This document shows positions 25,021 to 35,893 of a stretch of DNA of 64,000 nucleotides, piece by piece. Within the stretch, counting starts at the first letter, position 1. Each line of letters begins with the position of its first letter. Both the position numbers and the translations under genes were made by a program. This DNA is from Ailanthus altissimus (lineage: Eukaryota > Streptophyta > Magnoliopsida > Sapindales > Simaroubaceae): assembly GCA_946807835.1 (NCBI GenBank), contig OX327711.1, positions 14,047,501 through 14,111,500 on the forward strand, written 5' to 3'. A model generated the notes under the pieces. The model ran no database searches. It saw nothing but the letters and a program-made list of their open reading frames with translations, and had not been told where the DNA came from.

Positions 25021-26149
25021 ACTCTTTCTTACTAATAATTTCAGTTTCCACTTTCTTGTGGGGACTAAGACGGTTTCAATGGAGACCATCAAATGGGAAT
25101 AAACCAACCGGCCTATATTCCATTACATTTCTGAGGGGCTAAGCCAAAGCCATAATAAATCTAAATTTGATTTATTTGAATACTCTTCTATCCGTCATCT
25201 CTTTCAAATAGTTATTATAAAAATAAAAGCACGCATTTAATTATATCTAAAATTTTTAGATAAATAATTTGAGAGTGTGTGAATTGAATATTTAAAAATT
25301 AATACACTAATATAAATAATTTATGTAACTATTAAAATGTAAGTAAATTTAATAATAAATAATTGTAATAAATAATAAAATGATAGAGAGAATGACATCT
25401 GGATGTTTACGTAATTTGATATTTTATACGGCTTACGTTCACGTTTCAAACAATTTGCTTTGAGAATTCTACTAGCTTATCTTAAATCAAGGCCAAAAAT
25501 CAATAAACTTGACTTTTAAAGTATCAATAAATTTTTACAACAAATTAATTTTTAAAGTATCAATTAAACCCTTACATTAAAAGAGTAACCACTATCTTCT
25601 CAAAGTGTTTTTCACAAACACTTTCTCAAAGTATTTTTCACAAATATTTTCTCAAAGTGTTTTTCACAATCACTTAAATAAACTTAATACAAGAATTAAT
25701 AAATAATTTAAACTCCTAAATGAGTAAATACGAAGATGTAAAATAATAAAACTCTCAATTTTGATATATGACGATTTTCTCTTCTTCTCTTATTCTTAAA
25801 CTTCAAATGAATGAAATATTTATAATGAGTAAAAATTAGTTATTGTTATAGTAACTTTTTCATTGCTGCAGTGCCTGCTACAATGTTTGGTCGTTGCTAC
25901 TGTATTTAACTATTGTACAATAACATAATTGTTACTACACTATCATTACCATTGCTATAGTATTGCTACAATAATCTTCTCAAAATTTTAATCTTTTACA
26001 TTTTAGTCCATTTCAAATTATTCTTTATGTATCTTGACTAATGACAATAATAGATCAGTCTCATCACTAGTTTCATTTACACTAGCAACATAGTCTTTCT
26101 CACCTCAAATCTAGCCTCCCAATTTAAACATATAGCTACAACACACTTA
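25021..26149. other. Intergenic stretch with a 25-bp triplicate
   Basis: No gene seen. Three imperfect copies of a unit of about 25 bp (core TTCTCAAAGTGTTTTTCAC) lie in tandem at about 25597-25674. Confidence 0.7.
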
Positions 26150-27195
26150 CCACATGATTCACCTATCTCTCCTGGCTCAATTATTTTTCTCAAATGTATA
26201 TTCCAAGCACTTCAACTCAATCAACATAGAGCCTTTTCAATAATCTTGAACCAACAATTGTTGTTCCTACCCATAAGATGATTCCCAAGTCTAAGAATGA
26301 CATCTTTAAGCTTAAAAAATGTATCTATGTCACTTTGTCAGCATAAATCAAGAGCCTAAAGCAATTTCAGAAGCTTTGATCTTAAGTGGAAACAAGGAAT
26401 GTTTGTTGAATATGACGCACTCGTGAAATTGCTATTAAAGTGATTGGTAATAAATCGACATTAATATAATCCAAATGGTTCAATTTCAAAGTATAAGCTT
26501 AGGTTAGATGCAAAAGGCTTCTTGCAAACTCTTGAAATTGATTGTTTGAGAATTTAATCCAATAGTTAAAGCCTCTTCTATAAAAATTGTTTGAGCTAGT
26601 TGTTATGAATTAATGGCCAATAAAACAAATTGATATCAGTAATACTTTTTTAAATGGACACTTTACATTAACTATCAACATGACACAACTTGAAGGTTTT
26701 GTAAGTATGGTTGCACAACCTATATATGTTTGTAAATTGCAAAAGGCACTTCATAGTTCCAAAGAAGCTCCTAAAGCTTTGTATAATAAGCTTAGACATG
26801 CATTGTTACAGTGTTTATGCCTGGTGAAAATCAAATTGCTACCAATTTTGTCAAGCCTCTGCATTTTAATTATTTTGTATATCTCAAGTTCAAGCTTCAA
26901 GTCTTTCCATGACCATCAGCTTAAGGAGGATATTAGAGAGGGTATGCCATGTTGATAATTAATTGTTGAGTTGAAAGTTTGTTAGTCTGTTAGTAGATTG
27001 TTAAGATCTTTTATTTTCCCGCCCCAAATATTATTACAAGGGGATGATTGTTGACTTTATTTTCTTAATCTTAGGCTGTTATAAATACTTCATTTGTATC
27101 AATACTTATGATTAATATAAACAATCAGATTTTAGGAAACTCTCTCAGCTTGTTTGATTTTCTTGCACTTTCTTTCAAACTTTTTCACCCATAAC
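26150..27195 (+). mobile_element. Degraded Ty1/copia remnant with 3' LTR
   Basis: Pol remnants in shifting frames: the start of RT near 26280-26440 (KWKQ.MFVEYDALVK-like), a middle RT block at 26640-26820 (MTQLEGFV, VCKLQKALHSSKEAPKALYNKL), and the last pol residues near 26840 (TKPLHF-like). A purine-rich AAGGAGGATATTAGAGAGG precedes a short LTR at 26953-27195, which begins TGATAATTAATTG, contains TATAAATA and ends CACCCATAACA. The 5' LTR, gag and most of integrase are missing. Confidence 0.7.
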
Positions 27196-27285
27196 ACTAA
27201 TTTTTATTTCATTAAAAAAATAATTTTACTAAAAACTGGTGTATACACACATATAGTTATACCACCATCATGACTTCACATATGC

Positions 27286-27845
27286 ATAGGAAATTAAAAG
27301 AGTACACGATCCCCCACAAATGCATTCACAAGGTAAAAATAAAATTATAGAGATTTAGAGAAAAAAAAATATTATATTGCTTGTATTCTTATTAATAAAT
27401 GTTTAAATATTTATAGAGTTTATAATAAATTAAATAAAAAAAATAAACTTAAAAGATAAATAAACCTAATATAAATAAATCAAAATAGGAAACAGATAAA
27501 CATAAAATAAAAATTAGATCAATAGGTTGAAAAGCTAAAGAGGATAATTCTTAAAATAAATAGATTTAAATTAAACTAAATCTTTTAATTTTTTTTATCA
27601 TTCTCTCGCAAAATGGAGTTTTAAGAGGAGAGTCCAATCTTATCTATCAAGAGAAAAAAATTATAGGAAAGAGTTTAATATTATTTTTTAAGAAGAAAAT
27701 TTGAGTGTACGGAAGAGATTTGTGGAGAGCTCTATGGCAGTTAGAGCAGATAATAATACATTGATCATAATGCAAAGAAATGGTATTGTGGTAGCATCTA
27801 CGCTTACTGTAATGGAAATTGTTGAGCAGCTATTAAAACTTCCAA
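27286..27845. repeat. Unclassified repeat, copy 1
   Basis: It starts TGCATAGGAAATTAAAAGAG and shares long blocks with 28108-28420 (for example TACACGATCC, TCTATCAAGAGAA, AATGCAAAGAAATGGTATTG, GTAATGGAAATTGTTGAG). Copy 2 lacks an AT-rich middle part. No coding frame. The family is not recognised. Confidence 0.6.
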
Positions 27846-28666
27846 AATAATAAAATTAACCTTAACCTGTTATTTGGTCCAAATTTTTACAACTGCATTT
27901 GATAAAAGTCCATCAAACAAGTTCGCCTTCAATTTGCAAACTTTGACGTTGCTACACTAAATGAATCCTAACAGCAGAGAAATTGCAATTGCAACTTAAA
28001 CATCTCACAACAAAATTTGATTAAACAAAGGAGGAAGATTGCCAATAGTGCTCTTTTAATGAAAAATAGCTTCAAGATTTTCAACTGACCACTTAACTTG
28101 CTTTTAAAAATGCATAGGAAATTAAAAGAGTACACGATCCCCACATATGCATTCATATGGTAAAAAGTCTAATCTTGTCCCCACATATGCATTCATATGG
28201 TAAAAAGTCTAATCTTGTCTATCAAGAGAAGAAGATCATAGAAGAGAGTCTAGTTTTATTCTTTAAGAAGAGAAATTGAGAGCACGAAAGAGATTTGTGA
28301 AAGGCTCTGTGGTGGTTAGAGCAAGTAATGATACATTGACCATAATGCAAAGAAATAGTGTTGTGGTAGCATCTGCGCTAACTGTAATGGAAATTGTTGA
28401 GAAATGTTGAAGCATTTGCTACTAAATAGGAGTAAGCAGATGTTTGATTTGATCCAATGGGTAATAAACTGTAATATATATATATATATAAGAATTTTGT
28501 ATTATTAGTAATTCTCTTTTATTGAAAGGAGTATCAAAAGAAAAAGAATATTTATAAAGGGAGAAAGAGATATATAAAAAAAATTAAATATTAGAAAGAA
28601 AATTGGAGACTAGCTCGTTATTGAATTTGAAGGATTCAAAACTAAAAAAAGAAAAAGGATGTAATA

Positions 28667-29770
28667 TGTTGGAAAATTAGTAATTCAACAATCTTGGTTG
28701 GACAAGAATTGAGATGAATACCAAAGTGGAGAGTCATAAGAAGTCTAAACATGTGAGACACATATGGAGAAGTCTATGACGTGTGGGACAAGAAGGGGGA
28801 AGTGAAACGGAACTTGAAGACGCGAAGGAAATGAAAAATCGAGAGAGAGCTTCCAACGCCGCAACGCCCAAGGCTGAGCGCCGCGGTGCTCAACACAGAA
28901 GACCAGCGCCGCAGTGCTGGGTCCCCAGCGCCGCGGTGATGGACGCGAGAAGGGCCAGTGCCGCAGCGCTGGGTCCCCAGCGCCGCGGTGATGGACGCGA
29001 GAAGGGCCAGTGCCGCAGCGCTAGGTCCCCAACACCGCGGTGCCCAGACTCGTCAGGATGTCCGTTTTGGTTCGGGATTTCGAGTTTTGAAAAGTTTTGG
29101 ACTTTCAAAACAAGTAGACTCTTACTCCAACAAGGAATAGGGTTAGTAGGCATGAAATACACCCTATATAAACACTTGTAAACCCTTGTTTAAGATTAAG
29201 CATCTAAGGTTTCAAGATGTAACCATAAGAGAGAATAGAGGAGGTAGGTAGGCACTAAGTGCATGGTGCACTAAGGTGTAACCTTTGGGGGTGTTTTCTT
29301 CTTTAAGTTTTTTGAGTGAATAAAAAAGAAACACCATAGATCCTTTTGGCTTAGATGCTCGGTCTATTCTTGTGTTCCTTGTAAAAATCTCTTATGAGGA
29401 GATACTAAGAGGTCTTAAAGAGTTATGATGATCAAGGGTAGATGCTTAGAGGTCTCTATGGGAGATATTAAGGGGTCTTGTAGGATCATTAATGATGTAA
29501 GAAAATACTTAGTGATCTATTTCAATAGTAAAAAGCTGGATCATGGATCCTCCGTGGACATAGGCAATTTGGGCCAACCACGTATATCTTGTGTCTTGTG
29601 ATTGGTTTGTTTTCTTTATCTTTATTAGTGTGTTAATCTTTTGTATTCTTACTTATGGTGTGAGTTATGATTTTTTCGCTGCGTATAGAGTAAAATGGGG
29701 TATCAAGGTTGTGGCTTAGTTGATGCCATTGGGGTATTCAATTGAAGTGCATGGTTTGATATCCACAACA
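28667..29770 (+). mobile_element. Solo LTR, 1104 bp (same family as 50073-53320)
   Basis: It begins TGTTGGAAAATTAG and ends GATATCCACAACA. The flanks TAATA (28662-28666) and TAAAA (29771-29775) agree at 4 of 5 positions. The LTR matches, in opposite orientation, the two LTRs at 50073-51092 and 52292-53320. It carries a GC-rich block at 28855-29045 with palindromic AGCGCCGCGG units and a 52-bp tandem duplication. The open frame at 28783-29181 is translated GC repeat, not a gene. No primer-binding site or internal region follows, so it is a solo LTR. Confidence 0.8.
28921..29024. repeat. 52-bp tandem duplication in LTR
   Basis: Units 28921-28972 and 28973-29024 differ at one position. Each begins GTCCCCAGCGCCGCGG and ends GCCGCAGCGCTRG. 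Confidence 0.9.
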
Positions 29771-30283
29771 TAAAAAAAAAAAATTAAACTTTTTGAGAAT
29801 TAAAGAGGAAAACCTTAAAATAAAATAAAAAATAAAAGACTTATTTGGAATGAATGAGAGTTAACACCTTAAAATAAAGTAAAAAAATAAAAGACTCATT
29901 TAAAAATAAAAGAAAGAAGAGATAATTTGTAGGAGTTTAATCTCATAATAGAACTAAAGTAATCTACAAAGACACAAAGAGAGAGAGGATGGATTATCGT
30001 AGAGTGGTGGTCATAGATGTGCTTATTAACATCTTTTTTTTTCCTCAACTTCTTAAATACTTGCAAAACAACTTCTTAAATCTCTGGCTAATCTTGACCT
30101 TAAGCCTGCATATTCTGATCCGAAGAAATGATGGTTTTGTTCAAGAATCAGCTTGCTCCAACACTTTGTAGATCAGAAACTGTGCCTTTTGATGACTGAC
30201 TTCATCAGGATCTTCCTTGTCAATCTTCGAGTAGTAAGCATAATTTCTCCCCAAAAGGATCATTTTCTAGAGAAATTTATCTG

Positions 30284-31099
30284 TGTGAGATTATTGATTA
30301 AAAATCATCGGAATATGATTTGGAGATCAAGTCAAATGCGTAGGGTGCACACGGATCTAAGATGGATGCTAAAAGAGGCGAAAAACAAAGAAGGGGGACC
30401 AAGCGTGAGTACCACGGTGCCCAGTCTAGAACCTGAGCGCCGCGGCGCCAGGACGCCAGCGCCATAGCGACAGGACGCCAGTGCCGCAGCGCCAGGACGC
30501 CAGTGCCATAGAGCTCAGTAGAAGCGCCAGCGCAGCGATGATGAGAGCCCAGCACCGCGGCGCTGGAGACGGGAATAGTATCTCAAAATAAGAAAACTTA
30601 CTTATTTCGTCTCTCGCTTGTTTCAGGACTCCTTAATACAATTTCTGCACGTATAGGGTAAATCTAGGTCATCCCAAAACCTATATAAAAGCTATCAATT
30701 GGCTTGTAAACACATCTTTGTGATCAAATATAGATCTTGGTGATCAAAACATAGATCTAAGTGATCTTGACAATCTTTGTGATCAGCTAGAGATCTTGAC
30801 AATCTTTGTGATAAATAAGAGATCATTGTGGTTCTTAGTGAGAGAAAATCCCTAGAGTGCAAGAGAGAATTTTTTTGTGATCTTTCTTGTAAAAGGTATA
30901 CCTTGTGAGTGCCTTGTGATTCATAATATGAGAAGAGTGTGATCTTGATCCGCCGTGGACATAGGCAAGTTGCCGAACCACGTAATTCTTTGTGTGTTCT
31001 TCTTCTACCCTTTTTTTTATTTATTTCTTAATAACTTGTTCTGCATTATTATATTGATTGGATAAGTTTTTTGCTTGTTTATTTACTTCCGCTTCAACA
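30284..31099 (+). repeat. 5' LTR of the truncated copia element
   Basis: 816 bp. A GC-rich block at about 30405-30570 contains repeated GCGCCGCGGCGCC / CAGGACGCCAG units. Short repeats of GATCTTGACAATCTTTGTG follow near 30765-30815. Its 3' half matches 32640-33242. Confidence 0.8.
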
Positions 31100-31130
31100 A
31101 ACTGGTATCAAAGCTTTGGTTCTAAGTAGA

Positions 31131-32624
31131 CATGGTCACACCTAAGTACGAGGTAGAGAAATGCAACGGTACGAATGACTTTAATATATGAAAAATGAAG
31201 GTTAAGGCGTTGTTGGTGAGCCAAAGGCTTAGTTCAGCATTAGAGAAGACTGCAACTCCATCTAGTGATAAAGATAAGATGCCAGAGTCATCTAGAGCTG
31301 AGGCAGAAAGAAAGGACATTCAAGAAAGAGCTCATAGCAATCGTTCTATCATTAAGCGATGAAGTATTAAGGGAAGTAGCAGGTGAGACGACGGCTATAG
31401 GTCTTTGGAAGAAGCTTGACTCTATTTATATGCGAAAATCGTTGGCCAACAGGTTGCATATAAAGAAAAAGTTGTATCAGCTATCCATGTCTGAGAGGAC
31501 GCCAATGAAAGATCATATAGACGCTTTCAATAAGATCATCCTTGATCTTGAGTTTATCAACATCAAGATAGAAGATGAAGATAGAGCAATTATCCTGCTG
31601 AGTCCACTCCTTAAGAGCTATGAAAGTTTTGTTGATACGCTACTCTACTGCAGAAAGAGTTTAACGATAAGTTATGTGAAATCATCATTAAACTTAAAGT
31701 TATTAGGAAAGCAGACCGAGGGCAATGCAGAAAGTTTATCTGTAAGAGGAAGGCCCTCATATAGAGATGGAAAGAAAAAAGGCTCAAGGTCAAAGTCTAG
31801 GACTCCTAGGAAGTGTTATTGCTGCAAGAAAGATGGACACTTAATAAAAGATTGTCCTGAGAAGATAGCACAAGGCAAGAAGAAAGCGGATGCTGCGCTT
31901 GCCTATGATGATAGCTATGACAGCGCAGAAACACTCGTCGCTACTGATGGTATGAACTCTAAACAATGGGTTTTAGATTCTGGTTGTACTTTTCACATGT
32001 GCCCGCACAAGTCTTGGTTTACAAATTTTCAGCCTATTAGTGGTGGTAAGGTGTTAATGGATAATGGCATTACATGTCAGATGATGGAAATTGGTAGTGT
32101 TAGCTTAGGCTGCATGATGGGCGAGTAAGAGAGTTGATAAATGTTAGGTATGTTCCTGACTTAAATAGAAACTTAATCTCACTGGGGACATTAGACCAGA
32201 ATGGATGTTTCATCAGGATCGGCAGAGGGATTTTAAGAGTTTGAAAGGTTCTATAGTGGTGATGAAAGGAGAGAAGCGTAAAAGTGTTTATGTACTTAAG
32301 AGTGAAGTTGTGAGTAGTTCTGTACTATTCTCTGTAGATGATGAGAGTATGCAAACCAAGTTGTGGCATCTTAGACTGGCACACCTAGGCGAGAGAAACC
32401 TAAAGGAGTTATATAGTCAAAAGGCGTTTGGTGAGGATAAGTTCCAGCCCATAAGGTTCAGTACCGGCCAGCACAAGACTAAGGGGACTCTTGACTACAT
32501 ACACTCGGATCTTTGAGGACCAGCTCAGACAGCTACTCGTGGTGGTGCCAAGTATTTTCTTAGCTTGATTGATGACTATTCGAGAAAGTTGTGGGTCTAT
32601 GTGTTAAAGAGCAAGACGAAGAAG
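31131..32624 (+). pseudogene. Copia gag-protease-integrase remnant
   Basis: Gag starts MVTPKYEVEKCNG; the sixth codon past NGTND is TGA where tryptophan is usual (FNI*KMKVKALL). A frameshift follows near 31310-31370, then a long open stretch of UBN2-type gag (LWKKLDSIYMRKSLANRLH). A CCHC zinc knuckle CYCCKKDGHLIKDC lies near 31820-31860 and the protease motif WVLDSGCTFHM near 31968. A GAG-pre-integrase block (LWHLRLAHLGERNLKEL) is at about 32362, and the first integrase residues (YIHSDL, then a stop) at about 32500. The coding sequence is cut at 32624 by the deletion into the LTR. Confidence 0.8.
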
Positions 32625-33242
32625 AGCGCACCAGGCGCCAGCGCCGTAGCGACCGGGCGTGAACACCACGGCGCCCAGTCCAAAACTTAAGCGCTGCGAC
32701 GCCAGCGTCGCGGCGCTGGAGACGGGAATAGTATCCCTAAATAAGAAAACTTCCTTATTTCTTCTCCCACTTGTTTCAGGACTCTCTAATACAACACCCA
32801 CACGTATAAGGTAAACTTAGGTAATCCCAAAGCCTATATAAAGGCTATCAATTGACTTGTAAACACATATTATAAATCTTGGTGATCAAAACATACATCT
32901 AGGTGATCTTGATAATCTTTGTGATCAACTAGAGATCTTGACTATCTTTGTGATAAACAAGAGATCTTTGTGGTTCTTAGTAAGAGAAAATTCCTAGAGT
33001 GCAAGAGAGAGTTTTCTTTGTGATCTTTCTTGTAAAAGGCATACCTTGTGATTGTCTTGTGACTCATAATATCAGAAGAGTGTGATATTGATCCGCTATG
33101 GACGTAGGCAAGTTACTGAACCACGTAATTCTTTGTGTGTTCTTCTTCTATCCCTTTCTCTATTTATTTCTTAATAACTTGTTCTACATTATTATATTAC
33201 TTAGGTGAATTTTTTGCTTAATTGTGTGCTTCCGCTTCAACA
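32625..33242 (+). repeat. 5'-truncated 3' LTR
   Basis: It matches the 3' three quarters of the LTR at 30284-31099, including GAGACGGGAATAGTATC and the terminal CCGCTTCAACA. The first part, with the TG end, is missing. Confidence 0.8.
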
Positions 33243-33440
33243 ATCTGAACCTAGATGAGAAAGAGAAACAAAGGTAATGAGAAAATTAAAAGATGAGAGC
33301 AATACATAGAAATGAAGGTGAAGCTTGAATTTGTATTTATATAGCATTCAAGAGTCGGTAAACATTGAAGTTTAGGGTTTTGAGAAAGTCATATGGTGAT
33401 GAGGAATTGCACGGGCACTAATAATTTTGTTGAAAAATAA
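33243..33440 (-). promoter_or_regulatory. Orphaned promoter of the paralogous gene copy
   Basis: It matches the 5' flank of the intact gene (20825-20990): GATGAGAAAGAGAAA, a TATATAAATA box on the minus strand near 33335-33345, and GAGAAAGTCATATGGTGATG. It is separated from its coding part by 2.96 kb of copia element. Confidence 0.7.
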
Positions 33441-33534
33441 TGGAGCCGCTCTTAGTCAAAGGTGTTTTGGACATGCATGCCATTAGATGGAATTGGGTTT
33501 CTTAATTTCTTATACGTTAAAGAAGAAATTATAT

Positions 33535-34338
33535 TGTAAGGAGTCCAACGAATATTAGTATGATATTGTCCACTTTAAGTTTAAGTTCTTGTAATTTTAC
33601 TCTTGAGTTTTATTTAAAATATCTTCTACTAATAGAGATATAGTTAATTCTTTATAAACTCACAATCGTCTTTGTATCTAGCTAATGTGGGATATTGTTC
33701 GCTTTTCTTAATAATTTACTAATGGAGATATAGTTAATTCTTTATAAACTTATAATCCTCTCTATATTTAGCTAATGTGAGACATTTGTTTACTTTTTTT
33801 TAATAATTCTTCCCTCAAACAAAGGACTACACAGCCTCCTCTTAAATAATATTTCATCTCTCAACAGTCTGGTATTCATCTTCATTGCATTGTGGGCGCA
33901 CGCCTTACGTGAAGCGTCAGAGTACCGCTTACCTCAAAAGTCCATTCTATTAGGTCAACTCATCATCACTGCGTTGCAGCACATACATTACGTGAAGCTT
34001 AAGTCACCACCACCTATCCATAAAGCTTAACCACGGATCTCATCACACTTAAACCGGGTATACCAGGCTTCTCCATCTTCTTGTTCGGCACCGAAATTTT
34101 TTTGATCTGGCTTTGATACCACTTACAAGGAGTCTAACGAACCACACATATTTTTACATTAATATGATATTGTCAACTTTAAACTTAAACTCTCATAGTT
34201 TTATCATTAAGCTCTATCTAAATAGTCTTATATCAATAAAAATATGATTAATTCTTTATTTAAATAGTCTCGTATCAATAAAAATATAATTAATTTTTTA
34301 TAAACTCATGATCATCTTCATATTCGGTCAATGTGAGA
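33535..34338 (-). mobile_element. TRIM-like element (tiny LTR retrotransposon)
   Basis: Terminal direct repeats begin TGTAAGGAGTCCAACG (33535) and TTACAAGGAGTCTAACG (about 34126), and both end in GTGAGACA (33786 and 34338). Just inside the right repeat, GGCTTTGATACCACTT is the reverse complement of a tRNA-Met primer-binding site, so the element points leftwards. The interior is about 340 bp and non-coding. The left repeat contains an internal tandem duplication of about 95 bp (units near 33620 and 33715). No target duplication was found. Confidence 0.65.
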
Positions 34339-34830
34339 CATTTTCATTAAATTTATTGGGACACAAATAGAAATAACAAAAATTAAGTACAAGGCTACGA
34401 ACTTGTTAGTAATTTTGTTATTAAGCCTCTGGTTTTGTAAATGTATTATGTCAAATTGATTTGTTGCTGTAATTAAAATTACTATACGTGGTTGATGAAT
34501 TAAATTTTTAACTAACATATAATTTGTCTATAAATAAATACCACATCAAAGTAAAATCATTTATGAAAAACCAAACGGCAGTTATTTCTGACATTTGTAT
34601 TTAAAGTCAAAGGGAAAACCTGCCAAAGCCAAATAAAAAACAGAAATAATTTCCTCCGGCTTGAGGCGTCTCTGAAGAAAACAAAATTTTAATTAATAAA
34701 ATCAATAATAAAGAATTATATTAAATTAGAAAAAAATTAACATCAACTGAAATGAAGGGGACAAGCGTAAGGTGACACATTTTGGCTTTTCAGTGGTTGG
34801 GTGGTGGCGCTCTGTGACACATTTTGGCTT

Positions 34831-35326
34831 TTTTAATATTTTCGTCATTTAGCAATTCTACCGTATGATTAATTCATTTTCCTCGATCACAAGTTTGTAA
34901 TATACTCTTAGATTGCAAAAATTGATGAATTTGGTATATCTGATAACTTTTTAGTCTCAAATATATTTGTTAGTTTACTCTAATATAACATTGTGATATA
35001 TATTTTTTCATTACCAAAAAAATAGAAATTATGGTCTTTCATAATAGAATTCATCATAAAAACTTGAACTTTACATATTTTGTGAGTTTAGTTGTTCATT
35101 AAAAAAATAATAATATGACAAGATGGATAAAAAGTCATGCAATTAGTATATGCAATTATAATATTTTAATATTATTATAAAATATAATTTTGATGATAAA
35201 AATTTCATATTACAAAATATAATTTGTGACAGAATAATTTTATTTCAAAAAGTGATTGTAACGTAATTGTTCTATCACAAATTATAATAAAAAGATATTG
35301 TGATAGAAGATTTCTATCATATACAT
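34831..35326. other. AT-rich spacer, no gene seen
   Basis: Featureless AT-rich sequence between the end of the duplicated block and the full-length copia element. Confidence 0.6.
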
Positions 35327-35331
35327 GGCTT

Positions 35332-35744
35332 TGTTGGTAGCTGGCACTGTGTGCCAGCTACATAATTGTTGGCACACGGTGCCAGCACTTATTTCATGGT
35401 AGACAGCCATTTCTTGGCTGTTTACTATGCTAAAATCTCTCTATAAATGAGAGAGTTTAGCAATTCATTCCATAATAAAAATTAGAGAGAGTTTTAAAAG
35501 CTTTGAGAGAGTTTTTGAGTAATTTGAGAGAATTGGGTGTATTGGAGTTTTGGGTTGTAAGGCTAAAACACTACAATACTTGTATTCTCCATTTCTAATA
35601 GTAAAAGATTCTTCTGTCTTCGCCCATGGACGTAGGCTAAAAGCCGAACCACGTAAATTCTTGTGTTTGTCTTATTTTTATTTTTATTATTTTTCTCAAT
35701 TTCGCTTTAACTGTGACCCTGCATCACCCCTCAATTTCCTAATA
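35332..35744 (+). repeat. 5' LTR
   Basis: It contains a TATA-like CTATAAATGAGAG near 35441-35453. It opens with two adjacent imperfect palindromes (TAGCTGGCAC...GTGCCAGCTA type and GGCACACGGTGCC). It ends TTTCCTAATA, whereas the 3' LTR ends TTTCCTAACA. Confidence 0.9.
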
Positions 35745-35764
35745 AGTGGTATCAGAGCTTCTGG
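35745..35764 (+). other. Primer-binding site
   Basis: AGTGGTATCAGAGCTTCTGG directly follows the 5' LTR and fits the 3' end of plant initiator tRNA-Met (TGGTATCAGAGC). Confidence 0.8.
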
Positions 35765-35893
35765 TTGAAGGAGGTCACTATTTATGTATACGATCACTGT
35801 TCATACGCATGGATACTATTTATATGTATGTGTACTATTCACATGAAACAGTGAGAGCCAATCCTAGCAGAAAGTAGTCCGTGGTGAAAAGTA

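Larger units (their letters stand above)
28108..29985. mobile_element. Composite insertion: unclassified repeat copy 2 plus solo LTR
   Basis: The left part (28108 to about 28666) starts TGCATAGGAAATTAAAAGAG, as in copy 1 at 27286. A solo LTR (28667-29770) then sits inside, and 29771 to about 29985 appears to be the rest of the host repeat. The left part contains an exact 40-bp tandem duplication at 28141-28220 and a TA microsatellite near 28475-28490. Confidence 0.6.
28013..30278 (-). pseudogene. Decayed paralogue of the 108-aa gene, split by insertion
   Basis: Two coding pieces match the intact gene at 20483-20809. Positions 30268 down to about 29986 encode the start (MILLGRNYAYYSKIDKEDPDE, given in part) through the basic region, with a TGA in place of the residue after QADS and a short internal duplication around AAGAAGTTG. 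Positions 28107 down to 28013 match the C-terminal end and are also frame-broken. Between them lies about 1.9 kb of inserted repeat and LTR. The 5' UTR is cut from the promoter by the copia element at 30284-33242. The gene can no longer make the protein. Confidence 0.75.
30284..33242 (+). mobile_element. Truncated Ty1/copia element with perfect target duplication
   Basis: The 5' LTR (30284-31099, 816 bp) starts TGTGAGATTATTG and ends CCGCTTCAACA. An initiator-tRNA-Met type primer-binding site, TGGTATCAAAGC, follows at about 31102. Gag, protease and the start of integrase run to about 32624. The sequence then jumps into a 5'-truncated 3' LTR that ends at 33242. The 5-bp duplications ATCTG at 30279-30283 and 33243-33247 are identical. 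The insertion point is in the 5' UTR of the paralogous 108-aa gene copy. A deletion with one end in the GC-rich block of the 3' LTR removed most of integrase, RT and RNase H. Confidence 0.85.
28013..34830. repeat. Segmental duplication, copy B (broken)
   Basis: This is a second copy of the 108-aa gene region in the same orientation, now split. The 3' coding end lies at 28013-28107, the 5' coding part at about 29986-30278, the promoter at 33243-33440, and far-upstream sequence at about 34345-34830. The intervening segments are insertions described separately. Without them, the order and spacing match copy A. Confidence 0.75.

Noticed and set aside
25597..25674. Three tandem units considered as a CRISPR-like or satellite array
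   Set aside because: There are only three units of about 25 bp with no spacers, in a plant genome; a simple local tandem repeat.
28783..29181. 132-codon frame rich in Arg, Ala and Pro
   Set aside because: It is translated GC-rich tandem repeat of a solo LTR, with frames open on both strands, and has no gene features.
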